Positions 32,323 through 42,827 of a stretch of DNA of 64,000 nt are shown here, piece after piece. Within the stretch, counting starts at the first letter, position 1, and the number at the start of each line of letters is the position of its first letter. The stretch is taken from contig NC_073693.1 in assembly GCF_029784155.1 (NCBI RefSeq), positions 355,202,591-355,266,590 of the forward strand, written 5' to 3'. Below the pieces are notes generated by a model. It saw only the letters and a program-made list of their open reading frames with translations. It was not told where the DNA came from and did no database searches. The stretch comes from Uranotaenia lowii. Lineage: Eukaryota > Arthropoda > Insecta > Diptera > Culicidae. The position numbers and the translations under genes were made by a program.

Positions 32323-33162
32323 ATGGTCCGCTTTTGTATCATTCCCGGATGCGGAAATAGTGATCAAAACATACTGTGCCACCGATTTCCCAAGCGGCAA
32401 GATTGTTTGGAGCAGTGGAAAAAGGCGCTTGGATTGGAGCAGGAAGATGATACTGTGCTTAAACATCGGGCCGTCGTTTGTACGAGACACTTTACCGTTA
32501 GTGACTATAGAAATCCAGCTTCACGGATGCTTAACTCTCTATCCATTCCAAAGAAAGACGTTTTTATGAAAGGACAATTTTACGATACACCCACCACACT
32601 CGTCAAGACCAACAACTTTGCTAATCAGATAAATCCACCGAAAAACGTTGAGCCTGAGCTTTTCCCCGTAGTTCTGTCAGTTCCAGAATGTAGGCCTCAT
32701 TGTAGTCAAATAGAAATAGAGCCTGTTAGTGCTCTAGATGACGATATTATACGATGTGAGGATGAAATTTACTACTTTGAAGAGGATTCGGAAGAAATGG
32801 AAATTTTAGAAGTAATCAGGTGCAATGATACTGAGCCTGAAGAAATAATTCAAAAGAGGTTAAGAACCGATTCCGTGTCGGAAATACAGATAGAAGCTCC
32901 AGATGATAAATTGATTCTTCAAGACCAATCGTGCCAAACCGATGACGTAGAATTCTTATCGCTGGAGGAAATGCAAGAACGACAAGACATCGAGAGGCTT
33001 CACTCCGAGTATGCAGGTAAAAGTAAGCTCGATTTGATTCACGACCTTGTGGAGAAAGACGCCAGATTAAAAGAATTGACTGAAACTCTGGCCAATTTCG
33101 AATCAGCGCATGCACTTGTGGTGAAATCTTTAGAAACATTAAAGTCAGTGATGACAAAATAA
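32323..33162 (+). CDS. THAP-domain protein, intact (279 aa)
   Basis: Single exon. Residues 1-90 are a complete THAP C2CH zinc finger: Cys5 and Cys10 (CIIPGC), HRFPKR, Trp32, Cys53 and His56 (VCTRHF), followed by an AVPTxF-like LNSLSIPKK. The middle (about 125-200) is acidic. Residues about 210-279 form a heptad-like helix (EEMQERQDIERL, LKELTETLANF), as is common at the C-terminus of THAP factors. Known family role: sequence-specific DNA binding, transcription control, with transposase ancestry. AATAAA overlaps the stop codon (33158-33163) and another lies at 33204-33209. It is convergent with LRR1, whose poly(A) hexamer (33174-33179, minus) lies between, so the 3' ends probably overlap. No decay is seen. 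Confidence 0.9.
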   Translation: MVRFCIIPGCGNSDQNILCHRFPKRQDCLEQWKKALGLEQEDDTVLKHRAVVCTRHFTVSDYRNPASRMLNSLSIPKKDVFMKGQFYDTPTTLVKTNNFANQINPPKNVEPELFPVVLSVPECRPHCSQIEIEPVSALDDDIIRCEDEIYYFEEDSEEMEILEVIRCNDTEPEEIIQKRLRTDSVSEIQIEAPDDKLILQDQSCQTDDVEFLSLEEMQERQDIERLHSEYAGKSKLDLIHDLVEKDARLKELTETLANFESAHALVVKSLETLKSVMTK

Positions 33163-33295
33163 ACACATTAACTTTTATTCATATATAGATGACAGGATTC
33201 AGTAATAAAAAAAACTTGAAACAATGTTACAACGTATATTTTATAAATACAATCATCTAAATTATCACTTAAAAAGTCAGTCTCACGGAAGAAAC

Positions 33296-34543
33296 TTAGA
33301 TGCGTGAACTGCATCGCTGGCTGCAGAAAACACTATCGGCGTAAATAGCGTGATTACTGTTAATGATGGTATGCTGGCAATTAAGCCGTATAACTTTGGC
33401 CCGTTCGTGTATTCGCGACGTAAAGCAGAGCAACCCACAGGCGCAGATTGGAGTCCTGTGCATTAGTTCCACCAGCAAAAACGGGATCATCCCAATTGAA
33501 TAGTGAATTTTACGAGCGACAACCACGCGTGCCGCCAATTCCCACAATGCAGGTGTTTGACGTATATCCGACTGTTGCAAACGTAAATCTGGCACTGTTA
33601 CTTGGTTCTGCGCTAGTTGGTTTTCCGAAAGATCTACTTGATCCAGTTTCATTCGTACCATCGATTCGGGAATGGAACCCAACTGATTGCCCGAAAGATT
33701 CATAAATCTTAGTCGGGTCATTTTCCAAATTGCAAAGGGAAGCTTTTGAATGTGATTAGCTTGCATGTTCAAATTAACAAGCATTCTAAGGTAGATTATA
33801 TTAATTGGAAATTGAGCCAAATTATTGGAGCCAATATTCAAATTTTGTAGGCTAGACTGTATAGTGTGTTCCTGAAGCCATTCCCAGCGGTCCTTTTGCA
33901 GAGAATTGCCTGATAGATTGAGCTCAGCTATTCGCAACTGGCCTAACGCTTTTGGTATCATATCCAGACAGTTGTCCGACAAGTTCAAAGACCTCAAATT
34001 TTTCAGCAACAATATTTGAGGATCGAATCGTGTCAACTTGATTTCTGAAATTTGCAAACTGACCAAATTTCTTGAGAAACCTTTTATAGGGTAATCACCA
34101 CGACTCTTCACGACACATCTAGTAGACAGTGATTTGGACGTGGACGAAAGAACCGACGTCTTCCGATTGGCCATAGTCAAACATGATAATTTTGGTGGAT
34201 TTGAATTTTCATTTGGTATTGCTTCTCCACTTACAACCGATTTCAAGACCTTCAGAAATCCACTTAGCTGAACAGTATCACATTTGATTTGCATATCCTG
34301 GTCAGGAATTTTGAACGAAATTGTTGCCTTTCCATCCGATAAGAATCGAGTAAAAACTTTGCCTATGTTGTTCTTGATTGCATATTGTGTTCCACTTTTG
34401 TTGGCGTTGGTGATCAGCATGATGACCGTTTCATCAGTTTTCTTCTCCCGGTTACGTCCAATCGCCAGGATTGAACGTTGGAATGGCCGCTTCACCGGTG
34501 GGGCTGAACGTTTCACCAAGCATGTTTCGCACACTAGTTTCAT
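33296..34543 (-). CDS. LRR1: Leucine-rich repeat protein 1 (CUL2 substrate receptor)
   Basis: 415 residues in one exon, close to the length of animal LRR1. The N-terminal half (MKLVCE start, TQYAIKNNIGKVFTRF, GKATISF) matches the PH-like N-terminus of LRR1. Residues about 155-335 hold six to seven LRRs (LRSLNLSDNCLDMIP, LQNLNIGSNNLAQFP, LRFMNLSGNQLGSIP). The C-terminal third has the family's IPYxxxxIPFLL-like segment and a Cys-rich end (CACGLLCF, FCSQRC). In other animals LRR1 directs CUL2 ligase to the MCM helicase for replisome unloading. It acts in the nucleus. The poly(A) hexamer is at 33174-33179 on the minus strand. The gene looks intact. Confidence 0.92.
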   Translation of the reverse strand: MKLVCETCLVKRSAPPVKRPFQRSILAIGRNREKKTDETVIMLITNANKSGTQYAIKNNIGKVFTRFLSDGKATISFKIPDQDMQIKCDTVQLSGFLKVLKSVVSGEAIPNENSNPPKLSCLTMANRKTSVLSSTSKSLSTRCVVKSRGDYPIKGFSRNLVSLQISEIKLTRFDPQILLLKNLRSLNLSDNCLDMIPKALGQLRIAELNLSGNSLQKDRWEWLQEHTIQSSLQNLNIGSNNLAQFPINIIYLRMLVNLNMQANHIQKLPFAIWKMTRLRFMNLSGNQLGSIPESMVRMKLDQVDLSENQLAQNQVTVPDLRLQQSDIRQTPALWELAARVVVARKIHYSIGMIPFLLVELMHRTPICACGLLCFTSRIHERAKVIRLNCQHTIINSNHAIYADSVFCSQRCSSRI

Positions 34544-34596
34544 GATTTTAGTTACTTTTTCATTAAAAAAAATACAGAAGATAAATTTATTTTAAA

Positions 34597-34980
34597 TTGA
34601 TAACTTTTTTTAACTATTTGGAGATAGATTCTGGTATAATAAACGCGGGTTTTCCTACATTGATACAAAAGATGAGGCACTTCGATCTTAAATATAATTC
34701 AATCTTGACACTCATTATTGGCTTTACACAAAAAAGAGTAATCCTTTCGTCAAATTATTTTACTTTTTCCAGAACAACCAAATTTAAAGTTACACGAAAT
34801 TTTGATTTTTGCCTCAAATATGTCCATGCTTGTGTACTGAAAATGGGTAGTAGTCTAGAGTGGTCTAGGTCCTCCCGCATAGCTAAAAACCATACTATGA
34901 ATCTTGCGAATCATTCGGTTCTGATAACATTAATAGTTTCAATTGCTTTTGAGTCATTGCTAATGTGCCTTTGCTAGAAA
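34597..34980 (+). pseudogene. Diverged paralogue of the 40.2 kb gene, C-terminal part
   Basis: The open frame ends SVLITLIVSIAF at a TAG. The minus-strand frame at 40210-40551 has ARIIKYDTLNLEYYFVLITL against SRIAKNHTMNLANHSVLITL here, and both continue with a hydrophobic run. DNA similarity continues beyond the stop to about 35140 (GTGCCTTTGCTA, CCCGAAAGAT, GCAACGCGC), matching 40090-40330 inverted. The upstream half shows no match, so this copy is a fragment. The product would be a membrane-anchored protein. Family unknown. Confidence 0.45.
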
Positions 34981-35197
34981 CCAGTTAAAAACCATTTTTA
35001 AAAGATACCAATAATCTTCTAAGAAATTCATTGCTTAATTTGGCAACGCATCGATAAGATACCAAATTATTCCCGAAAGATTCAGTTAATAATCATAAAA
35101 AATAATCGAATATTTTAGCAACGCGCCTCAAATTTTTCCGGCTGTCAGCAAACCGCGTGGCTGAAATTGTTGACAAAAAAAATCATCTCCCGGCAAA

Positions 35198-35515
35198 ATG
35201 TTACTATATTGGGCTGGTCCGGTAGGCAACGGCAACGGTTCCGGTGCTGCAAGGGTGAGTACGCTTATTTATTGTGGTAATAGGATTTTTTTAACAGTAA
35301 GATATTTTATTCTAGGCGCAGATAGTCGGGTTTCTCCAGATCGAGGAACAGGCGGCACTTGGTTCCGGAACAGAAGTTGGAGATGGAGGCTACGTGAAAA
35401 CCTTAGAGCAATGTAATAAAAGGGTAAGTAAAATTACTTTGTGTATAGCGAGAAACTTAAATTTCATTCTTTTCATTTTCGCCCCCAGACTATGGAGAAT
35501 CCATCCATTGTTTAA
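35198..35515 (+). CDS. Putative three-exon small protein (63 aa), unknown
   Basis: Exon 1 is 35198-35254 (ATG, donor GTGAGT), exon 2 is 35316-35423 (acceptor TTCTAG, donor GTAAGT) and exon 3 is 35489-35515 (acceptor CCCCAG, stop TAA). The introns are about 60 bp, typical of this genome, and all splice sites are consensus. The product is Gly-rich at the N-terminus (GPVGNGNGSGAA), then QIVGFLQIEEQAALGSG. No domain is recognised. It sits in the left arm of the large inverted duplication, at the place where the right arm holds another ill-defined gene. Confidence 0.45.
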
Positions 35516-35884
35516 AAAATGCGACGTACTCAGACACGAGAACCAGCGCCACGGGGCACGCGGGGCAGCACACGGGGCAGCAGCGCCAAGAAAGGTTCAG
35601 CAGTGCTCCTTCAACACGAAGTAGGATGGATCGGAAGTGCCATTGCATTTGGTACGGAAAATGCTGCAGGATTAGGAGCATCCTAAAGGAGTATCAGTTA
35701 ACATCCGCAGGTAGCGGAAGGTTAATATTTCAATGATTAATCTAAATGTAATAAAAATCGTGTTGAATTAAATATATTAGAAAATTAAATCTCGTTTGAT
35801 ATTTTTTTCCGGAAAACTAATTGGAATTCAATAAAATTAATAAAATCCCAGTATGGGGAATCTTTTCACTGTTGGTTAACAATA

Positions 35885-38800
35885 GGTTGTATCGTCATCT
35901 TTTTATGAGCGGATCATAAGACAACGATAACACGTTTGATCAAACCTTTTTAGAACGAGTAAAAAAAAGTAAAAAAAATGAATGGTTACTCTACTTAACG
36001 ACCCGTTCGCTGTATCGTACAATGTGTCCAAACGATTCCATTCCATGAAAAAAAGATTAGTTTGATCATACATTAATAATCCAAAACTATAAAGGTAATC
36101 TTTTCTGTGTCTTGGAAAGAAGATAATAGTAATACTTATTGTACAGTATCGATTCATGCGGGCTGTCCACGTGAACTTATTTAAAAAATATTTTAGAAAG
36201 TTGAATAAATATTAAATAATTTATTAATAAAAATTTTTAATTGTGTATCAACTTTGTAAAAGTAAACGGCCTTTAATAAACTAATTGTGAAAAACTGTTA
36301 AGTTGGGGGGTAATTTTCATTCTTGCTTAGTCTTACATACTGTTACGTCATACACGAACGCGCCGCCGCTACCAACAAGCCCCTACCAAAACTCGCCTTC
36401 CATGGCTCACGATAAGTACTGATAAATAGAAAGTAGATGATAAGAATAATAAGCAGATGCATGTCACAGCCAAAAACTGCATGTAATCGTCGAAGGCAAA
36501 GTTATTTCTCCGGTTGCTTAATTTGCTAAATTGAGTTTACGCGATAGTTGATAGGCTCTTTGCATGGATGACATTGCTAGTTGTTATCAACAAAAGGTAA
36601 TTAATACGAGGTTTCGGAATCTGAGCTTGTTCTTAACCGTAATCCGTTGTTTATAGTAGTTCACGCGATACTCATAAGACTAGCGACTTCGGCATACGTA
36701 CAAAACAGACGGACTGACTAGTACCACAGGTAATGAACATGAATTTAAGACTGTGCACTGCAACATAAAGAAACGTTGATCATATATGTTAGGTCTCACG
36801 CAGCACGATTACGTATTACCGTACTGGATCGAATTTCGGACAGAAAGCAAACATTGGCACATACTACAAGCGTAAGTCATCCGAACAAAAACTATAAGCA
36901 TAATAATGAAACGTTACACATGCACTTATGTTAGGTATTACTGAATACGATTTACCGTAACCGTATTTCATCGCATTCCGGATAGCAAACGAGATACCAT
37001 AAAAACACTAAACGTAAGTCCTTAGTAATTAAACATGCGATAGAATTAGATATACAGGAATAATGAGTATTCACGCGGTTTTCTTCTATTTTGTATCGGT
37101 TACAGGAGAAATTTAACTGATCAATAAAATCTGTTTAAATTCACGGAATTCGTTCGTACCGTATTGTTACCAATTTCGGGAACACATACGTTGATGTTGC
37201 TGTCAATCCCAACAAGCAACTCTTTGGTGGTCAAGCGGTTAGTAGCCTGAGAAGGTTTGATTTCCGTACCTGCAGTGACTTTTTTTTATTTTGATCTCCA
37301 TTTGGCGTTAATTCAATAAAGAACAATTAAAATTGCATTTTATTGCGGTATTAAGCTTTGGACTAAGCCGTCAATAAACTAACCTGTATTTTTTTTTTCT
37401 TTTTTCTCGGGATTTTCATCCCGAAGGATGATTCATCCCTCCCGCATAAATCAGTATTATACAATAACGATTTCCATTATCTTCTTCCTAAGACACACGA
37501 AAGATTAGCTTTATAGTTTTGGATTATTAATGTACGATCATGCTTGGCATCGCTCCTCAGATTTGCCCGTTCAGAGTAAGAGCGTGTATTTTTTTCGCTG
37601 TGCTCTCCCAAACGGAGAATCTTTAAAAAATGCTCCGTTACCTCCCAGAGCGACCAAGCGTCCACCCAAGTGTGGGCAAGAGAAGCAAGCAAACTGATGA
37701 AGTGCGTCCCGGTGCAGATAAATTCGTTCGCACTCGGGCGAAAGAGAAGCTTTACAGAAAACTCGGTTTGTCTTCATCGGTTGCGCCTGGATCGATGTTT
37801 GGAAGTGCGTCAGAATTTACAATGCAGAACATAAATCTAACGGAACTAAATTAATAACGCCAAAGGTAGTTAAGATAGAATGCTGGTGTTTTCGACAACA
37901 TTGTTCTGTATAATAAAGCGCATATTTTTATATGAAATATAAAAGTTTAGAAGTCCACCAATAGCGAGATATAAATCATAACTTTCTTGTTTAGCATATT
38001 AGAGCTTAAGTTTCTTCTACAAAGTTATTTATTTCAACAAAATACACAACTTTGCTTAACATATCAAAGTTCTACAATCTTAACCCAAGAAGATACGGTT
38101 GAATAAAAAAAAATACTTGCAAAATGCACTACAAAAAGTTATTGTTATTATCGCGCTATTTTTAAATCTCTCGCCTTTAAATTTTATATCAAAGTATGCA
38201 AATTAACAACTTTGCCCAAAACACCTATCTTTTCATTCCTAAGCGAGTTCCTCTAGAATAATGTTCTGCACCAGGACAAATGATTAGCTACGATAGCTTT
38301 CTTCGGTCGAAAAATATCAAAAGCGTAGCGGTTAAGGAAGATAAATCCTAAATTTTACTATTTGTGAAAGTTTTGAAGTTTTATTACTTAAATTTGTCCC
38401 AGATTCTTGCGTAATGTTCACGGTTTGTTTAAAAGGCAAAGATTTTTGGATAATTTGAGTAAATGTTACTTTTCGAATTGCTGCTTTTGTAAATTAATGC
38501 TTCCCACGTACGATATCAAGAGCACATAAACCTAAGTAAACAGCAATTTGCGGATGCCCGGATATTGTGAAAAAACTACTTGGATTTTGCCCAGTTTCAT
38601 CCACATTATTTTGAAAATGAAACAAGAAAATCGAATTCAGTCTAAAATTGTTTGTCAAAAATTGGATCTGTGAAAGTTTATTTCATCAAACATCAAACCA
38701 AAACTTTTCTTCGTATGCTTTAAACATAAATTTGACACTGCTGATGTGTTGCGACAAAAAAACTGTAAGTCGTTTTTCTTCACTAGATGAATGTCTGGAA

Positions 38801-39480
38801 TTTCCTCAGATTTGGCCGGATATTGCTCGGTTTATGGAATGGAGAATTTCAGATTATTTGCCCGGTTTTCATCATGTTTTTCAAATAATTTGCCAGGAAG
38901 TGCCCGGCCCGGCTACGTACAAAAATAGTTCATACATAAACCTACATTGGACCTCTTCAACTGATGCACTGTTCCGCACTGCATAACGGCTTTTTTGAAG
39001 AAAACATTCCTGCATTGAAATCTTTCTGGCTTGATACACTGAGCGGCACAGCAGCGTCGCTAGAGCACAATTTTCTAGCCAGCTCCTTCTCTTTTCTTTA
39101 GAGCGAGCGACGTCCACCCGACCGTCAGAGCAACCGCAATCGGGCGCACTCGGCAAAAAGATAAGTGAACGTTGATCGGCTGAGCAGTGCACTCGGAAAC
39201 CGAAATGATAAAAGTGTAATTCGTTCTCTGCTCTGTTCTGTTTACGAGGTGTTGGACAAGCATGTGTACGATTAAGATAGTCTTTTTTCCATGAAATGGA
39301 ATCGTTTGGACGCACTTTACGATACAGCGAACGGGTCGTTAAGTAGAGTAACCATTCATTTTTTTTTACTTTTTTCTACTCGTTTTGAAGCGAGTTGGAT
39401 CATACGTAGAATCTTTAGTGAATGATCGTCTCATAAGAAAAAGGACGATACAGCATATCGTGTTGTATTGATAAAAAGAT
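35885..39480. repeat. Inverted repeat pair (35885-36075 / 39285-39480) and its 3.2 kb spacer
   Basis: The left arm contains GAATGGTTACTCTACTTAAC, GACCCGTTCGCTGTATCGTA and CCAAACGATTCCATT. All recur reverse-complemented at 39290-39380, with about 90 per cent identity over 150 bp and weaker similarity to 39480. The spacer holds no recognisable gene. 37630-37854 (plus) is an open frame of 74 codons with a basic centre (RTRAKEKLYRKLG), and 38881-39315 (minus) is open for 144 codons. Neither resembles a known family. This may be a TIR element or the inner part of the larger inverted duplication described for 34.6-40.7 kb. Confidence 0.55.
36660..37020 (+). other. Three exon-like modules, each followed by GTAAGT/GTAATG
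   Basis: Blocks of about 70-80 bp at 36660-36728, 36793-36871 and 36936-37014 each begin after a TAG and end at GTAATG, GTAAGTC and GTAAGTC. The second and third share ACGATT, TTCGGAYAG/TTCCGGATAG and AGCAAAC words and are preceded by the same TATGTTAG. They do not form a shared open frame. This looks like duplicated non-coding exons or a decayed multi-exon transcript. Confidence 0.35.
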
Positions 39481-39599
39481 AAAAAAAATAATATCCAAAA
39501 TTAGCTTTATAAACTTTTATTTTTCATATTATTTTACACCTACTAAACTTTTGAATATTCACCTTTTTTAATTAAAATTCTTGTATATGCGATGATCGC

Positions 39600-40690
39600 G
39601 TGTGCTACTGCTCCTGATGTTTAAACGGTGGCGGAGAGGTAGATAAAACCGGAAAACTGAGATGTGGTGCTGTTGGATTGTCCACATTGTAACTTTTTCC
39701 GCCTGAGTCCGCGAACGTCTTCCTCCTCTGAGCTTTTGCCGGTTTTTTTCTTGAGGTCACCTGCAGCCGTGGTTCCATCGTCATCGCCTGAAATTGCAAG
39801 GATTTTCCAGATGTTCACCATTTCGCTTTCTAGATGTTGCATGCTTGGTCTGAATTTAGCTTGCCACAGCTTCCGGTATTCCTTCTTCGCTGAGTTCTAT
39901 CAGTGGGAGAGAATGGATTCAACTAATATATTTTCCTCTAAATAAAAAGATTTTTACTTTACCTTCATCACTTGTACCTGTCGTCATCCCCGGCGGCTTC
40001 CGCGTAGTCTTCGGTGGTTCCGTACGCTACTTCCCACAATTTCGGAACAGAAAACAAAAAATGGTGAAAATGTGGTCATGTTTGTTGACGTGACAGCAGG
40101 AAATACGATGCGCGTTGCAAAAAAATCTTTTAATTTCCAAAATGATTAATCTTATCTTTCCCGAATATTTTTCTATCATTTCGACGTGTTGCAAAAATAA
40201 TCAATTTCCTTAAAGAAGTATTAACCGTATCTTTCCGAAATGATATTGTATCCATTTTAGCAAAGGCACATTTAGCCAAAACACAATGTGAAACGTTACT
40301 ATTAAGGTAATCAGAACGAAATAATACTCAAGATTCAGCGTATCATATTTGATTATGCGGGCGGGAATCCAGCACATTTTTCTGGATGGCAAGGCGGGAT
40401 AAGTCATGGATCCAAGGATGCTTAATATTTCCGGCAAAACAGCTTTTAGGACACTGGCCGAGTCGGAAAAAATAACAGACCCGGATTGGGGAGTGTGAAA
40501 ATCGAACAGCCGGCCGACGAACACAGTCGTTTTTGAGGTTATTGTTCCCAAAATGAAAAAGTGTTAGTGAAACGCCCTGAATTATGACACGAATACTACT
40601 AGCGACAAATAGGACTATTGTCCCGTTCTCGTACGTACACGCCAGTGCGACGTCAGTTATAATGTGCGTGAGAAATGTCAAAAACAACTA
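39600..40690 (-). CDS. Candidate gene of uncertain structure, minus strand
   Basis: Coding-like pieces run right to left. At 40551-40210 a frame encodes a polar stretch (FDFHTPQSGSVIFSDSAS) and a hydrophobic segment (FVLITLIVTFHIVFWL). About 40038-39975 reads LWEVAYGTTEDYAEAAGDDD before a GT-rich edge. 39799-39605 has an acceptor-like AATTTCAG and a basic, then Pro-rich tail ending TSPPPFKHQEQ and TAG. A small membrane protein followed by a second small gene is possible, as the left duplicate (34597-35515) has two units in the same order. I cannot join the exons with confidence. Confidence 0.35.
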
Positions 40691-41299
40691 TATCGGCGAT
40701 TCTGTAAAAACGCGTTAAATTTGTTTTTAAATATTTCAATGTGGGTTAGTAGTTACCCAAAATAAAGTACACAGCAAGAAAAAATCGTGTAAATTTAGAT
40801 CGAAAACTATGCACGAAAACGGAACATCAATTTTGATATAAAATTCTACCACGGTGTATTTTTCTCAACAATGTAATTTTTGAGGCGTGTAAATTTAGAT
40901 CGAAAACAATGCACGAAAACGGATGACATAAACCATCGTGTAAAAATACACAATGATGTAAATTTCAAAACATATTAGCGTTTATTATACAAATCTTTTT
41001 AAAATAATCAGACTTTGGGAATTGTTTATGAATAAATACGCCACATGTGTCATTTTATTTAACATGTATTGCCGATACACTGCAAACTCAAAAAACGCAC
41101 ACCATCACTGGCAGCTGGAATTGTGGTTGTGTCCGATGATCCCCTACAGGGCGATGTTTTGCCGATCAGCGTCAGGCAGCATTCTTGAATCCTTCCGGAA
41201 CAGCATAGTAATCGGAATCCCCTAAACATTAGAAACATTCAACATTGATTCGGCTTTTGATCCATTTATAAAACAGCAATTCCTGCAATCGAAAGAGAA

Positions 41300-42827
41300 C
41301 CCAAGCAACATTTTAAACTCCTGATGGTTTTATAGACAAAAATGGAAGTTTTATAATGTAATTACAGAAGTCTTGATAGCTGTGAAGCGTATTTCGACAA
41401 GACCATTACACAATCTATCTTCAGAGTATCTACACGACGATTATAAAACCAATTTAAAAAACCTCAATCAATTTTAAGAATATTTTATCTTCCGTGTTTA
41501 TAGCGGTTTTGAAAGCCGCTATAAAGCAGTTTCTAAACCTCGCTATAAAACCCGGTCAAAATGTCAAGTGTCAACAGATCGAGATACAGAAGAAGAACAA
41601 GAAAAAAACAAGAGGTAAATAACAACAAAGTAAATTTATCAGATGGCAACGAAAATTTTGCGTTCAATTTTCTCAACCAAAAGGTACTTTTTAATTACTT
41701 GATAATCCTTTTATGTTGTTTCTAATCTTTGTTTTTTCAGCTGCAGGTAATATCTGGGAAAATGCATCCCCTGCCGACGCTGGCCGTTCACAAATCAGCG
41801 GAGTTGCCCCGATGCTTGATGTTCCGTGTTCATGGCTGTGGTGGAGGAAGTGTTTACCCTATAGGATGCTTTTTCTCAAGCAAAATACCCGAAATGATCC
41901 GCCAACGAATCCCCAAAGAAAATCTTGTGTATTTTACGGTGGAATCCGGGTTTTTAAATGGTGGTGTAGATGCAGTGAGTCACATTAATGATAACAATAA
42001 AAAGTGAATCGCAATCTGTTTTTTCTTTTATTTAATGGAATCATGAACTTTTAAAAGAAAATTTGCTTTGTTTATTATAATTTAAGAAAAACTGTTCCTA
42101 TAATAGCACTTTCCGAGACGAGCGTGACGTGTAAATAGTTTCAACAAGTAAAATAGCTGTTTAAGACGGAACGCCATATTTTTTGACGAAAATTGAGCAT
42201 TTCATTCAAAAAATCGCATGAAAACCTAGAATTAACACTTTATATGCAAAAAAATCTATTAAATTATCATGTATACACAACATGGGCATACATACAGGAA
42301 TCGAAATATATTTTTGGATGATTGTTATCGTAAATTTATGCATTTAAGACTTTTATTTCGAAAAACTTTACTGGCGCACGTATTTTTGGCGAGTTTTTTG
42401 AAAAATTAACCGATAAAATTTTATGCGCATCAAATTTATGCCAGTGAATGTCGAAAAATATCGAAGTTATTATTATTTTCCTAAATATTTTATTATTTTA
42501 GACCAAATGGAACCATCTTATCGTGTGAGTGATTCGGCCAGAATATTTTTTCTTGAACTATTCAATTTTAAAACCATCTGCTCGAAAAATAAACATTCAC
42601 GCAGAAATGTTTTTACTCGAAGTAAAACTTGACAACTCAACGAAACCCCAATAAGGTTGTATAAAGTACTTGAAATTTGTTCTTCAGAACCTTCTGTAGG
42701 TGGGCCTTTTTACTCTGATAAGTGTTTTATAAATGTTTTAATGCGGTTTATATAGCTCGGAGTTGTTTTATAACGCAGTTTCATAGCGGGCTTGCAGATT
42801 AGTATAAAACTAAAATTGTTACTTGGG
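41300..42827 (+). mobile_element. TIR element CCCAAGCAAC...GTTACTTGGG carrying a spliced ORF
   Basis: 1528 bp. The ends CCCAAGCAACATTTTA and AAAATTGTTACTTGGG are flanked by GAA on both sides (41297-41299, 42828-42830), and the paralogous empty site at about 2620 has a single GAA. So this is a clean insertion with a 3-bp duplication. TTTTATA words recur near both ends, and there is a short hairpin around 41498-41526. The only gene inside is the two-exon frame at 41561-42007. Confidence 0.8.
41561..42007 (+). CDS. Intact two-exon ORF (129 aa) inside the TIR element
   Basis: Exon 1 (41561-41683, 41 codons) begins with ATG and a strongly basic stretch (RSRYRRRTRKK). The donor is AAG/GTACTT. The acceptor is TTTTTTCAG at 41740, and exon 2 (41741-42007) continues in phase 0 to TGA, with AATAAA just before the stop. 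Exon 2 encodes LPRCLMFRVHGCGGGSVYPI, FFSSKIPEMIRQRIPKENLV and YFTVESGFLNGG. The basic N-terminus suggests nucleic-acid binding or a nuclear signal, but I recognise no domain, and it is too short for a known transposase. It could be an element-encoded accessory protein or captured host exons. Confidence 0.5.

Noticed and set aside
37220..37270. tRNA gene candidate (TGGTCAAGCGG ... GGTTTGATTTCC)
   Set aside because: Boxes A and B are only about 26 bases apart and no acceptor or anticodon stems pair.
38881..39315. 144-codon minus-strand frame as a gene
   Set aside because: No clear start context or domain, and it partly overlaps the inverted repeat arm; kept only as a remark on the spacer.
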